From assembly GCA_037176705.1 (NCBI GenBank), contig CM073886.1, positions 8,576,001-8,640,000 of the forward strand: a DNA stretch of 64,000 nucleotides. Reading direction: 5' to 3'. The notes under the pieces were generated by a model, which did no database searches, was not told where the DNA came from, and saw only the letters and a list, made by a program, of their open reading frames with translations. This document shows, one piece after another, positions 39,790-50,868 of the stretch. Origin of the DNA: Molossus alvarezi. Taxonomy: Eukaryota > Chordata > Mammalia > Chiroptera > Molossidae. The first letter of the stretch is position 1; the number at the start of each line of letters is the position of its first letter. The translations under genes were made by a program, and so were the position numbers.

Positions 39790-42310
39790 GTTTCTCCAAC
39801 ACAGACCCTGAGACCAGACTGGGATGCCAGCTGTTGTTAAGTTCTATCTCCGTCGTCTCAAGTTGTTCTATCAGTTGCTATGAGAAGGGTGTTGATGTCT
39901 CCAATATTAACAGGATTTGTCGATTTCTCTTTTCAGTTCTCTCAGTTTCCACATCACGTATTTTGCAGCTCCTTTGTTCTGTGAACATGCTTTTAAGATT
40001 GATATTTATTCTGGGTGAACTGACCCTGTTATCATTAGGTTACAGCTCTCTCTTTCCCTGGCAATTTTCATTACTCTGAATATTTCTATCTATATATTAA
40101 CATAGTTACTACCACTTTTTAATGTTTTTTTGTTTTACATAGTATATCCTTTTACATCCTTTTACTTTCAGTCTACCTGTATGTTGAAGTGAGTTTCTTA
40201 AAGACAGTATATAATTGAGTCACATTTTTTTTTTTACTTCACTGTGCCAATCTTTGTCCTTTAGTTTGTGCATTTAGACCATTTACATCTAATGTAATTA
40301 CTGATATGTTACAGCCTAAGTCAGTCATTTAAAGTTTTGTTTTCTGTTTGTTCTCTCTGTTTTTAGTTTCTCTGTGTTTTTCTTTTCTGCCTCCTTTTGG
40401 GAGGCATTTTTAAAATAATTTCATTTGATTTACTAGTACTTTTGCATATACAGCTTTTTAATTACTTTCTTTATGTATTATATTATACATGCATAATTTA
40501 TCACAGTCTACTTGTATCCACATTTTACCACTTCAACTGAAATTTAGAATTCTTACTTCCTTTTATATCCTTTTTCCTTTAACCATTTATAGTAAAACTG
40601 TCTTAACTATTACTTCCATATACATTGAGAGTTGTACTGAACAATTATAATTTGTTTTGGCTCGCAAACATAGTTTTGAAAACTCAAGAGAAGAAAGTCT
40701 ATTGTATTTAACCATGTTTTTGCTCTATTCCTTTTTCTTTTTTTCCTTCCTGATGTTCCAAGTTTCCTTTTTACATTATTTCTTTTCTGTGTCAAAAACT
40801 TCTCTTTGCCATTCAGAATATGTCCTCTCCCAAATTTTTCTTAGCTTCCTTTCATCTAAACATATGCTGATTTCCCTTTTCTTTCTGGAGGATATTTTCT
40901 CTGAAAGCAGAATTTTGGGTTCATAATTTCTTTCTTTCAACACTTGAACAATACTGTGCCTCTGCATTCCATCCTTCATGGTTTCTGATTTTTAAATTTT
41001 TTTATTATTCTAATTGTTTCCTCCCATAAATAGTGTGTAATTTCTCTCTCTGGCCACTTCCAATATTCTTTGTCTTGTTCACTCAGCTCATAAATCTGTA
41101 GGTTTATGACTTTTGTCAAATTTGGAGAATTTCCAACCATTTGTTAAATAGTTTTTCCTCTCCTCTAAGCCTGATAACACAAACATTAGATCTTTTGTTA
41201 TATTCTGTATGTTCCTGAGATTCTGTTCATTTTTTCCTATCTATTTTCTCTCTCTGGTTCAGATGGGGTAATTTCTAGTTGAATTTAAGTAGTTCTTTCT
41301 TGTGTCTTCTTCATTCTGCTCTTAAGCCCATCCATTGAGTCTTTATTTCTTCCTTTGTGTGTTTTTTAGTTATAACATTTTCATTCGGCTCTTCTTTGTA
41401 TCTTATATTCTTTGCTGAGAATTTCTATTTCTTGTCTGAGTCTTCCTATATTTTTGTTTGTTTCAACTGTGTTCATAATTCCTCATTGAAGCATGTTTAT
41501 GGCAGCTACTATAGAACACTTGTGGGATAATTTTAACATCTCTGTCATCTTGGTGTTGGATTCTGTTGGTAGCTTTTTCCATTCAAGTTGAGATAGTCTT
41601 GGTTGTTGGTGTAACAAGTGTTATTTGATTGATTCCTGGCCATTTTGGGATAGCATGTTATAGGACTCTGGATCTTATGTACATTTTGTGTTTTAGCGGG
41701 GCCTCCTCTGACACTGCTCCAGTAGGGAATGGGAGGCCCCACCTAATTACCACCCATGGAGACAGAATTCCAGGTTCTCTACTTGGCCTCCACTGACACC
41801 CAGTAGGGAAGGGGCTTCTTGTTACTGCTAGGTAGGAATGGAAGTTCAGGCTCCCTGCTAGGTGTCTGCTGATGCCATCCTACTTGGGGTGCGCAGGAGT
41901 CATACACTGTTCCCCATGTGGTCTCTGCTGATGCACGAGGGTAAAAGTAGCGCAGTGGTGAAATTCCTGACTCTCCATTGGGCTTCCTCTGACACTACCC
42001 CAGTGAGAAAGTGAATGAGGTCCTTCAAACCACTAAGTAGGGGTGGAAGGTCAGCAGAGGAGTTGGGGCACCTCGTCACAGCCTGGAAAGGGTGGAAGTC
42101 TAGACTCTCTATTCAATCTTTGCTGATGGAAATGGAAAATTAACATTTCTGGATTCCTGGTTTCTCCAGTACATGGTCTAGGATACAGGAGGCAAAAAAA
42201 TAAAAACAGGGAACTCACCACCATGTTCTTCTTCTGGTTTCGAGGTCCCTAGACAGTCTGCCTTCTCTCCATTTTTCAGTCTTATTATGCTTGTTATAAA
42301 ATATAATGTC
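39790..42310 (-). mobile_element. Old L1 5' half (5' UTR, ORF1, start of ORF2), antisense
   Basis: On the minus strand the order is 5' UTR to ORF2 start. From 42100 down to about 41700 are GC-richer 5' UTR phrases such as GGCCTCCTCTGACACTGC and CCTCCACTGACACCCAG (plus-strand reading). ORF1-like sequence lies at about 40900-41600; the frame at 40776-40979 includes RHSIVQVLKERNY. From 40300 down to 39800 are ORF2-start phrases, for example plus-strand CATTTAGACCATTTACATCTAATGTAATTA and GTTCTATCAGTTGCTATGAG. It is the reverse complement of an old L1 and explains the AT-rich block here. All frames are broken. Confidence 0.7.
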
Positions 42311-42644
42311 TAGGGGTTTCAGCTATACTTAGTAGGATGAAAGATGAATAGGGTAAAGTATGTCTTTATTTATTTATCTATTAATAGATAGTATGTTCCT
42401 GTGATTCACAATTCAAAAGACACAAAAGGAGGTGTAGCAAAAATTCTCTGCTCATCTCTGCTCTGAGCCACTCAGGTCCTGTTCCCATTAAACAAGTGTC
42501 ATGAGCTTCTTGTGTAGCTTTCAGAGACAGTTTGTGCAGACACAAGCAAGTTCACATGGAAAATGTTCTGCTTATTTCACACAAATAGTAAAATCCTAAA
42601 CATACTGATTTGGTGCTTTGATTTTTTTTTTTTAGCCAATTTCT
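42311..42644. other. Unassigned AT-rich sequence
   Basis: No gene recognised. It may be diverged L1 flanking the antisense element. A T13-type run at 42620-42633 begins the next L1 end. Confidence 0.35.
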
Positions 42645-42835
42645 TTTAACATTTTATTTTTAAATAATTACAGATTCATAGAAGTTTGAAAAGAAATGCG
42701 CAGGGAAGTCCTGTGCTCTGTCCTCGCCTCCCACAGTTCTGACCACGCTACGTCCTGCGTGGCTGAAATGAGGCAGCCTGTCCTCCATTCCAGCCGATCT
42801 TTCCAGACTCTGAAATCTGGCCCAGACTTTTCAGT
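42636..42835 (-). mobile_element. L1M 3' end, antisense
   Basis: The T run at about 42620-42633 is followed by AACATTTTATTTTTAAATAATTACAGATTCATAG and by GGGAAGTCCTGTGCTCTGTC. This is the reverse of an L1M 3' UTR. Confidence 0.6.
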
Positions 42836-42944
42836 AGGTATCCAAATTCCCTACTTTTCGTTTAATTTGATTTTTACTTACCATCACCTACTTAAGTGAT
42901 AAGTGCATGTACAGACTAGTGAAATGTGATACATTCTGTAGTGA

Positions 42945-43125
42945 ATAGTATTTACCGATGCCATTTCCTTGGTTTTGAGAATGTCCTGTGGTTATGTAAG
43001 ATGTTGTCCTAGGGGGAAATGTGCCAAGGGCATAAGGGAAATTTTGTACTATTTTTGCAACTTTTTATAAGTCTAAAACTATTTCATGATAAAAGCAAAA
43101 ACATCAAAATAAACTGCTATTTTTA
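42945..43125 (+). mobile_element. L1M 3' end, sense
   Basis: GATGCCATTTCCTTGGTTTTGAG, GTGGTTATGTAAGATGTTG, then CTATTTTTGCAACTTTTTATAAGTC and an A-rich end with AAACTATTTCATGATAAAAGC. The same L1M family as the antisense piece at 42636, in opposite orientation. Confidence 0.72.
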
Positions 43126-43244
43126 AATCATTTTTTTAAATGGTGACTAACTAATTTAATTAGAAAGATCCCACATATTTGCAGGTGACACAAAACCTGC
43201 CTCGAGCAAGCCCACAGAACTCTGTGGTTTCGCTCCATGACTGG

Positions 43245-43425
43245 GCACACGGACTCTGCAGCCAGACTCTCTGAATCCAGCTCTCGTTCTAACTAGGTCC
43301 GAGCCCACAACAAGTTTCTGAGTCTCGGTGTCCTTATCTGTGAAACAGGGGACATTAATACCTCACTGGGTGGTTCTGGGATTCGTGAGGCAGCCGGTGT
43401 CACCCTGGGGCCTGGAATACATGTA
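43245..43425 (+). mobile_element. MIR SINE
   Basis: Sense MIR with GGACTCTGCAGCCAGACTCTCTGAATCC, then GAGTCTCGGTGTCCTTATCTGTGAAACAGG and GACATTAATACCTCACTGGGTGG. The B-box area is worn. Confidence 0.72.
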
Positions 43426-44021
43426 TAATCGCCCCCCTATCCACATGAGTGCATTCAAGACCCCCAGAGGGTGCCTGGAACCCAGGATAGTACTAAACCC
43501 TACATATACAATACTATGTTTGTTTCTATACATACACACTTATCATAGAGTTTAATTTATAAATGAGTCCATTTCACAGAGAGAAGACTCATCCTTACCA
43601 TCAATCTGAGCAACCTCAGTACTTCGCCTCTTCCCTTCCTGGTGAAGTGGAGAACTTGCACCTCTGTACTTGAGGGAAGCTCTGTCTGGCTTCTCCGGCG
43701 CATCTGAGCTTCCAGCTTCTCCCCGTCGGGCTTTGGGGCCACGACCAGGTAGAATGAGGGAGACCTGAGCACAGCACCGAGACACCTGGGCGCCCCAGGA
43801 GGACACTGGGGAACGAATGGGCGGAGCGCCCACAGCGTGGGCCGGACGGAGATGACTCCCGCCGGGCTGGACGGCGGGAGAGTCCATCACCCGGCTCAGG
43901 ATGACACGCAATTTAACTTGCGAATTGTTTACTTCTAGAATCTCTGTTACCATTTTCAGACTGCGGTTCACTGGGAGTAACTGAAACCACGGAAAAGGGA
44001 AACGAGGGGCTACTCTGCTGC
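43426..44021. mobile_element. Tigger-like (TcMar) DNA transposon remnant
   Basis: The left end has CCCCCCTATCC, CAAGACCCCCAGAGGGTGCCTGGAACCC and GGATAGTACTAAACCCTACATATAC, then ATAGAGTTTAATTTATAAATG. The right end has GCAATTTAACTTGCGAATTGTTTACTTCTAGAAT, CAGACTGCGGTTCACTGGGAGTAACTGAAACCACGGAAAAGGGAAACGAGGGGCTACT. Both match a mammalian Tigger-type element with 'AACTGAAACCGCGGAA' ends. The middle is CpG-rich, explaining the local GC. No transposase frame is recognised. A 240-codon minus frame at 43552-44274 crosses it and has no domain. Confidence 0.7.
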
Positions 44022-44794
44022 TCAACAAACACAGCCTGGTCACCGCAGATGACGCGGAGGGGCCGATGCCCAGAGCGCCCCTGCCCGGCTGGTCTGTGCA
44101 ACTGCCGACAGATGCGCCGGCTTCCTCTCGGTGTCGGCTCGGCAAGCCTCCCATAGCCAGCTGCTCCTGTGCCTGGACGCATCCAGGGAGCTGGGAGGAG
44201 GGTGCCTTCACCTTCTGCCGCTCGGGCCACCTGGAAGCCCCACGATAAAGGGATGACGTGGTTTCTCCAGTCATTTAAGGAGGGGTCAGCATCGCACTAA
44301 ATGAAAGACAGACTGAAATCAGCCCCCCACCTTGCCACACGTCCTCAGCCCTCTCTTCCCGGGCTGCGCTGACAAGGGGCGGGTTCGGCCAGCGGCCAGC
44401 TTGAGTTTTCTTTCAGCCCTGAAATTCCTGACAGGGGTCAAGAAGAAAGTGACAGGCGGAAATGGACCTTGGAGTGAGCCAGAGGACTTGGTAGACGCCC
44501 ATCGGTCTCATTAACAGCCAGACTGGGAGGACAAGGGGGAGGGCCTGGCTGGGAAACAGTTCCCACGGGTGGCCTGCAGCATCCTGCCTCCTGCTTCGCT
44601 CCACGAGGCCGTGAGGTTTGGCTGGAGGAGACTGGATCCGAAACTACAGTCTCAAAAGGCCCCTTCTCTGCATTCAGGAGCAGAATGGTGGTCATAAAGC
44701 AACTGCTTATCAGAAGAAGGAAGGAAAGCGGGTAGGAGGGAGGGAGGAAGGGAAGGAGAAAGGGAGGAAGGAAGGGTTCAGGCAGGCAGAATTC
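44022..44794. other. Unassigned sequence with a GGAA tract
   Basis: No gene recognised. A purine tract (GGAA/GGGA units) spans 44717-44777 on the plus strand. Confidence 0.4.
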
Positions 44795-45190
44795 ACTCTG
44801 CGAGCGTCGTTGAGGTGCCTGCCCCGGGCCAGCACTGTCAGGCATGAGCGAAGGTGGGGGCGGGAGCCAGTGTGCTCTCTGGGAGCAGATACTGTGGAAG
44901 GACCTTGTTCAGCAGGCGACAGTGGACACTAGATGTGAGCAAAGCGAGGGAGCAAGCTGAGCAGAAACCGGAGGGAGCTTCCCAAGCAGCAAGACCAAGG
45001 CCTTGAGGCCAGAGCCTGCGTGGCCTGTGTCAGGACCAGCCCCGGAAGTGCGAACAGCAAAGGGGAGGAGGCCTGAGAGGCGGCAGGAACCAAGCCCACA
45101 GGGTTTTGTGCAGCCTGAGTGAGAGGAGGAGGCCGTGGACGGTTCTGATCACGGGAGACCCAACCCAGTCGAGCAGACATCCCGGTGGAC
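44795..45190 (-). mobile_element. L2 LINE interior, antisense
   Basis: Plus-strand reading gives reversed L2 phrases: GCGTCGTTGAGGTGCCTGCCCCGGGCCAGCAC near 44800, AAGGCCTTGAGGCCAGAGCCTGCGTGGCC near 44998, GTGCGAACAGCAAAGGGGAGGAGGCC near 45048 and CACAGGGTTTTGTGCAGCC near 45097. Confidence 0.6.
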
Positions 45191-45309
45191 AAGGATGGGA
45201 GCACAGAGCTGCCCGGACCCTACGGCAAGGGTGCAGGTGAGCGAGTGCACGTTTCATCCTTCATCAACTCCCCAGGCTGTGCCAGGAACGGCTGCGCCTT
45301 GTTTGCGAA

Positions 45310-45400
45310 ACTGAGTCACATCCACGCTCCTCTTATTGTCATCCCCATTTGGAAGTGTCAGTGCAGAGCGTCCTGCCCCGGGTCACGCACAGGCGGATTC
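45310..45400 (-). mobile_element. MIR SINE fragment
   Basis: CTCTTATTGTCATCCCCATTTGGAAG followed by GTGTCAGTGCAGAGCG and GGGTCACGCACAGG: reversed MIR core. Confidence 0.6.
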
Positions 45401-45644
45401 CGGATGGGGGTCCCACTCCCTCCCACTTGCCCTTGCTGCCACCGCCTTCCCAGCTCCCAGCGCAGAGTCTGGGCAGGTGGGGGAGCGAGTCTCATGCAGA
45501 TGCACACATTCTCTTCATCGCAAGCTTTTGCTGCATTGCTGGCGGTCATCAGTCATCCATGCTGATGTTCACGGCGTCCGACAGACGTGGCAGCGCACCG
45601 CCACCACCTGTGGCCGTGGACACGGCTTGTTCCAGTGCCGTCCG

Positions 45645-45745
45645 GCCCCACTGGACTGTGTGCTCCGTGAGAACACAGACTGCTTCTGTTTTCCTGACAG
45701 CTGTACCCTCAGCACCTAAGCAGCCTGGCACGAAGCTATGCCGTG
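45645..45745 (+). mobile_element. L2 LINE 3' end
   Basis: GTGCTCCGTGAGAACACAGACTGC near 45660 followed by CAGCTGTACCCTCAGCACCTAAGCAGCCTGGCACG: sense L2 terminus, diverged. Confidence 0.6.
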
Positions 45746-45804
45746 GTTACATAAGATGCTCACATCCGGGAAAGCTGGGCGGTGGGTAGATGGGGACTCT
45801 AATT

Positions 45805-45872
45805 CTCAACCCTATCTTTGCAGCTCTCCTGTAAATCTAAAATTATTTCAAGTAAAAAAAGTAACAATGCTG
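45805..45872 (+). mobile_element. L1M 3' terminus
   Basis: CAACCCTATCTTTGCAGCTCTCCTGTAAATCTAAAATTATTTCAAG with an A-rich end (AAAAAAAG): the terminus of an old L1 in sense orientation. Confidence 0.6.
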
Positions 45873-46774
45873 GCAAGCAAAAAATGAACAATGTGCATGG
45901 ATTCCAGCAAATGTGAACCTGACCTGCTAGTCCCTGCTCCTAAGCCTGTCCCCACAGCTCTGAGCCACCCGTCGAGCCTCTGCAAGAAACACCTGCCATG
46001 TCTGAGTGGAGGTCATGCCTCGTGTCAGGTGCAGGAGAATTTCCTGACATCACCTGCCTTCTCTGGTGGGCGCAACTCCCCCACAGGGCGATTGAAGGAT
46101 TTCGTTATAATGGCACTTTGCAAAGCTCACTCAACCCATCAAAATAATTGTTCGACTTAATGTGAAATCTGAGCTCCGCAGCTGCCTGAGCGTGGTCTCC
46201 CTGAGCTCAGGCCGGCTGCCGGCTGCTGAGCACATTTCCGCGTCTCAAATTAACAGTACTTTGCAAGTCTCCCTAATTAGTTACAGCACCGCTCGAGGTG
46301 TCATTTTATTTTATTTTATTTTTATTTTTTTATGAGCCAGATAACATATTGCCTCTTACGTTTCTGGAAGATGGGAAGCTATAAATAAAATGATAATTTA
46401 CTTGAAGTCTATCACACAGATATACCAAGTTCAGAAGTAAGTTTTAATTTGACTAATGAGATGAAACTTTTTCTGCAGAGCGTGGGCTCTGGGTATGAAT
46501 ATCACTCTGTCGCATGGAGGCAGGCATTCCCCAAAAGGCCGGGGAGACTGCACAGCCCAGAAACAGTGAACAAAGTTTGGTCCACTCAACAGAGGGCTGC
46601 AGGGGGTCCCTGACCTGCTTCTCTTGGCCTGGAGTCCACGGGGCCCCTCCTTCCTTCCGGGAACTCAGATCCGTCCTATCTCCAAGGAGAAGGAGGAGGC
46701 TCAGACTTCCATGGGAGTTTTGGTAAACATGAAAACATCTTACATATGTGAAAACAGTCAGGGCCAGAGATCTG
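45873..46774. other. Unassigned sequence, part unique AT-rich
   Basis: No gene or transposon. The 46230-46470 block looks unique and AT-rich and carries CTAATTAG, ATAAATAAAATGATAATTTAC and AATTTGACTAATGAG, which resemble homeodomain sites. ATTTT repeats at 46302-46330 are simple sequence. Confidence 0.4.
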
Positions 46775-46925
46775 GTGGGGTGCTGGTTCCGGGGCTGCAC
46801 TCAAACACCAGACTGCTAATTCAAATCCTGCCTCCTTTATTAACTGACTGTGTCAACTCAGGCAAATTACTTAACCTCTCTGGGCCTCACTCACTAAACA
46901 GTCATTAAGCTTCTTGAATAAACTA
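46775..46925 (+). mobile_element. MIR SINE
   Basis: Sense MIR with CAAACACCAGACTGCTAATTCAAATCCTGCC, then AACTGACTGTGTCAACTCAGGCAAATTACTTAACCTCTCTGGGCCTCACTCAC. The core and 3' end are missing or lost. Confidence 0.85.
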
Positions 46926-47204
46926 ATTGATATATATTCAAATCGTTTATTATAGAGAGGATATAGCAAGTTCTCTATAAGGGAGGCTTACCTAGCACGT
47001 GTATTTTTAAGTGTGGGCAAAGAAAGCTTAGCTATGACAAAGGGCCGAGGTACCTAAATAAATCCACAGAATGTGTGTGGCAGTAGACTATTAGGAAGAA
47101 AGGGGGCAAGGAGGCTGAGAGGTAGTGACACTAATGTGCAGTAATAACGTGCGTGCAGAGTTGGCACGTCTCTCGTCTGATCCCAGCTGCTGTGACGTAG
47201 GTTT

Positions 47205-47395
47205 GGGGAGCAGACAGGTGGAAATGTAAATCTGGCTCTTACTTCTGAATTCGGTGATCCTGCTAGGTTACTTCATTTCTCTGTGCCCGAGTTTCTCTTT
47301 CTGTAGAATGGAGCCAAGGAAGCTGTGGTGAGGACGAAATGAAATGATCACGGTGACGCTCAGAGCGATGCTCGCCGCGCAGTAACCAGCCGATG
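47205..47395 (+). mobile_element. MIR SINE
   Basis: Sense MIR with GTGATCCTGCTAGGTTACTTCATTTCTCTGTGCCCGAGTTTCTCTTTCTGTAGAATGG, then GGTGAGGACGAAATGAAATGATC. The tRNA part at the left is worn. Confidence 0.75.
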
Positions 47396-48514
47396 GGAGC
47401 TAGTGCTGGATTGTTTCCCTCATCATTTTCCCAAGCATATAAAGAGCCTGGCATGCAGGGCACACAGTCCCTGGTAGCTCAGCAGGGCTTCGGAGCCCTC
47501 TGAAGGCAGGCCCTTCCTCAGGCTCCGTCTCCCTCCCTAAGGGCACCAAGGAAACGCTGCTGTTTGCGATGCAAATAGCTCGCTGTTAGTCTGTAATCAT
47601 AATGTCACACCAGAGAGTGGACTGTGACAAGAGAAACACACCAACGTGTGACATTTGCAATTGCTCCTCCATTCGCGGCGGCCCGGGGAGCTGCAGAGGC
47701 GGCCAACCCCTTGTCCGCATGTTCCGGGGCGGGCCTCTGGGGTGCTCAGCACCGCGCGCTCGCTCCTCAGCAGGCAGTCCCGCTCGGCCGTGCCCTAAAG
47801 AAACGGCCACTTTTAAATAATCGGTATGGAATTAAAATGATTGGAAAGTGTGTCTTGCCACTCCAGGGTTCCCAGCAGAGCGCAAAGAATTCTGGACCCG
47901 TGCTCAGAAAAGGTGATGGGCAGTGAAGGCCACCCCGCACTCCTCTGTCCCCGGGGCCAAGGTTTCGTCATGGTTCCCACCGCACATAGGACCATCTTGG
48001 CTGTTTGCAGGTCTAGTATTCATGGTCTAGGGTGTATCTTTTTCCTGCTCTAAGTGCCTTCCTTCGGTCGAACCTAAATCTTTCCTGTTGCAGATGGAAC
48101 CCATCTCTCCCTGGGTGTTGGGGACACCTAAGCAGAGCTTCCACTTGGTTACAGAGAGTGGTCATGGGGGCCCTGAGCCCAGCAAACACCCCATATTGGC
48201 CCCTCCAGCCTGTTTTCTCAGCCTGTCCAGGGCAGGTATGGAGGGGCTACCTCCCCACTGGCCGTCCGAGCGTCTCCTTGAGGATGACAAGTGTCCTAAT
48301 GGCATCGTGGAGAAATGTCTATGTGACAGAGCCCAGCCTTTGGCCCTTCCTGGAGACAGTGGCTCTGGGCAGTCATCTGGTGCGTGGACAGAAGCCTCAT
48401 GGGCTGGTGCCCATGGGCCATGTGGCCAGCTGGTCAGCGTTGTTCATGCACAGGGAGTCTACGTTGTGCCAGGAGATGCCTGGCGTGCCAGCAATAAGCA
48501 AAGAGGAAACAGAA
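47396..48514. other. Unassigned sequence with two overlapping frames
   Basis: No transposon recognised. An octamer ATGCAAAT (POU-type) lies at 47569-47576. Two overlapping plus-strand frames span 48032-48598 and 48088-48576, with no known domain. A splice-acceptor-like TTTCCTGTTGCAG ends at 48090. See findings. Confidence 0.35.
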
Positions 48515-48715
48515 ACAAGACCAATGACAATGGCAAACTTTGTCCGCCCTCCAGGACTTACCTTCAAATGGACTAGGGCAATAAGGTGCAGGCAATGAGC
48601 GACGGTGGGAAAGGGTGAGCTGCTACGGGGCACAGTGAGAGCAAGGCCTGTTCGAGCACAGGGCCAGGGACCTTCTCTGAGGAGGGGACGTTTAGCCAGA
48701 GGCCTGAATCTCATT
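48515..48715 (-). mobile_element. L2 LINE fragment, antisense
   Basis: AACTTTGTCCGCCCTCCAGGACTTACC near 48536, AAGGGTGAGCTGCTACGGGG and GACCTTCTCTGAGGAGGGGACGTTTAGCCAGAGGCCTGAAT near 48669: reversed L2. Confidence 0.6.
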
Positions 48716-49224
48716 TTTTGCAATATAGATAGGCTGAGAATATTCCAAATCTGTAAGTTCTGGTCCTTTTTTGCTTAGTAATTCCTTCTTCAGCGTACCT
48801 TTCTCTTCTCGCATTTTACCATCAGTGACGAGGAGAAACCAGGCCATGCCATTGACCGTCGCTTTGAAATCTCCGCTACTAAACACCAAGCTCCTCACTT
48901 CCAAGTCCCCTTCCGCAAAGCACCCTCCAGCCACGTTCTCCGCTGCCGCCTAAGAGGGCTGGCCTTTCCGCCAGGGTCCAGTAACTTCCATTGCGGCCTC
49001 ACCAGAAGGAAGCATCTCCACCATCCATGTTTCTACCAGTCTCTTCAAGGAAATCGTGGCTTTTTCTCACATGCTCCTCCAAGCTCCTCCAGCCTCGGCC
49101 CCATTGCCCGTCCAGAGCCATTTCCACATCGGCGCGTGTCTGCCGCAGGAGAGCACCTCCTCCCAGCAGCAGACTGTACCAGCCGCCGAGGCTCCCACAA
49201 CCAAAGCCCAGACTGGGGCGTAAA
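48716..49224. other. Unassigned sequence
   Basis: No gene or transposon recognised. Overlapping minus frames (48999-49425) run on into the LTR. Confidence 0.35.
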
Positions 49225-49570
49225 CAGCGGAGATCTCTCACGGCTCTGGAGGCCGGAGCCGGAGGTCGGGGCGTCCTCAGAGTCCCTTTCCTCCGAGGCC
49301 GCGCTCCGTGGCGCGCAGAGCGCCACATTCTCACTTGTCCTCAAGCGGTCTCCCCCCTGTACCCACATCCCATATCCTAGCTGTCTCTTTGTGTCCACAT
49401 CTCCTCTTATGAGGACATCAATCACATTGGATTAGGGCCCACCCCAAGGGCCTCATTTTAATTTAATGACCTCCTTAAAGACCCATCTGCAAATGCATCA
49501 CGTCCTGAGGTCCTGGGGGTCAGGGCTGCAAGCTGTGGATTTGGGAAAACAAGTTCAGCCCGTAACAACA
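49225..49570 (-). mobile_element. MLT1-like (MaLR) solo LTR, antisense
   Basis: Reversed LTR. The plus strand carries GGCTCTGGAGGCCGGAGCC near 49241, CTTATGAGGACATCAATCACATTGGATTAGGGCCC near 49406, TAATTTAATGACCTCC near 49459 and ends with AAGTTCAGCCCGTAACAAC. These are parts of an old MaLR LTR in expected order. Its left part, with many CpGs, is the least certain. No internal retroviral region is seen. Confidence 0.68.
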
Positions 49571-50308
49571 GCTGGATTGTATCTTATCTGTGAAATAAAG
49601 GCACGCAGCGTCCGGTAGGAGGGCGTGTCCACTGCCCTGTGACTGGTAAGTGTGTGTGTTTGTCCCCACAATGAGGCCAGAACTGCAGGCTGCAGCTGCC
49701 GAGGAGGAGGGGACAGGAGAGGGCAGGGCGATCCAGTGTGGACACCATCATTCCCTCCATCTCCCCCACTCCTGATTCTCTCTGTCATTTAATAAACTGA
49801 CTCCAAAATTATGAGAGAAAGAAAACCCGCACCTCGTGCTCCGCGCTCCCTGGGATTATTGGATTCTACCTAGTGACACAGGAGCCAGCGTCGCCTCGTG
49901 CCGCTCAGCCCCTTGGAAATGGAGGGCTGCCCCTCGCTGCATCTCACCTGATTCAAGCTGAAAACAGAACTCACGGTGACAAAAACCAGTCCCTGGTCTC
50001 TGCAGCTCTCTGCTTCCCCACCCATGTCTTGTGACCTCCCCCTCCCCCACCCCGCACCGGCTCCTCAGCCCACTTCCCGGTCACGCTCTTCTTCTGAGTG
50101 TCTCTAATCCCAGGACCAGGGACAGAAGCTGGAAGCTTCATAAGAAACCAACTGGATTTCACTCTACCCATTTCACAGGCGAGGAGACTGAGACTCTTTG
50201 CCTCTCCCCTGCTTGTGTTTTCTTGCTGGACAACTCCCTGGAAAGCTGTCAAAATCACTAAAAGGCAAAGGTAAGGATATAGGGAAAAGACCCCTGTTTC
50301 GTATGACA
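49571..50308. other. Unassigned sequence
   Basis: A short reversed MIR scrap (CCCATTTCACAGGCGAGGAGACTGAG) lies near 50169. The rest is unassigned and no gene is seen. Confidence 0.4.
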
Positions 50309-50646
50309 AACACTGAATGCTTGTGCCTCCCCCCAAACTCCGAACTTGAAACCCTATCCTCTAACGTGGTGGTGTTTAGGAGGTGGGGCCTTGGGAAGGT
50401 AGAGTTAGATAAGGTCATGGGGGGCTGCCCTCATGAATGGGATCAGTGCCCTTATGAGAGTCACCCAAGAGCTTGCTTCTCTTTCCTGTCCGCCACGTGA
50501 GGACACGACCCAGAAGAGGCCCCTCGCCCTACCAGTCTGGGCCCTGGTCTCAGACTTCCAGCCTCCAGAACTGTGAGGAATGGATTTCTGAGGTTTACGA
50601 GCCACCCAGAAGGGTATTTGGTTGCAACAGCCCGAGCACACTAAGA
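50309..50646 (+). mobile_element. MLT1-like (MaLR) solo LTR
   Basis: Sense LTR: ACACTGAATGCTTGTGCCTCCCCCC, GTGGTGTTTAGGAGGTGGGGCC near 50371, CCCTCATGAATGGGATCAGTGCCCTTATGAGAG near 50427, CACGTGAGGACACG, CCAGCCTCCAGAACTGTGAGGAATGGATTTC near 50558 and an end with CAACAGCCCGAGCACACTAAG. A nearly full-length LTR with no internal region, so a solo LTR left by recombination is likely. Confidence 0.8.
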
Positions 50647-50868
50647 AAACTATTCATCCCCAGTTCCATCCACCATCAACACTCACTTCTCCAAACTCCC
50701 TCAGATGGCCCCAAACGTCCTAAATCGTCCAGCTATTCTAAAAAGCATTTATTGAGCAGTTAGTGCTTCAACAAACTACACAAATACAAGGAATTTGGGA
50801 TATAAGCCCTACTGTGGAACACCTTCCAAGTGGGTGATTGGCTTTGTTGATCATTGCCAAGGGCCATT

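Noticed and set aside
43552..44274. A 240-codon minus-strand frame
   Set aside because: Most of it lies within a Tigger-like transposon remnant with recognisable ends; no transposase-like sequence is read.
48032..48598. Host gene from the 188-codon frame
   Set aside because: No domain, two conflicting registers, and the 3' part is reversed L2. Kept only as a low-interest finding.
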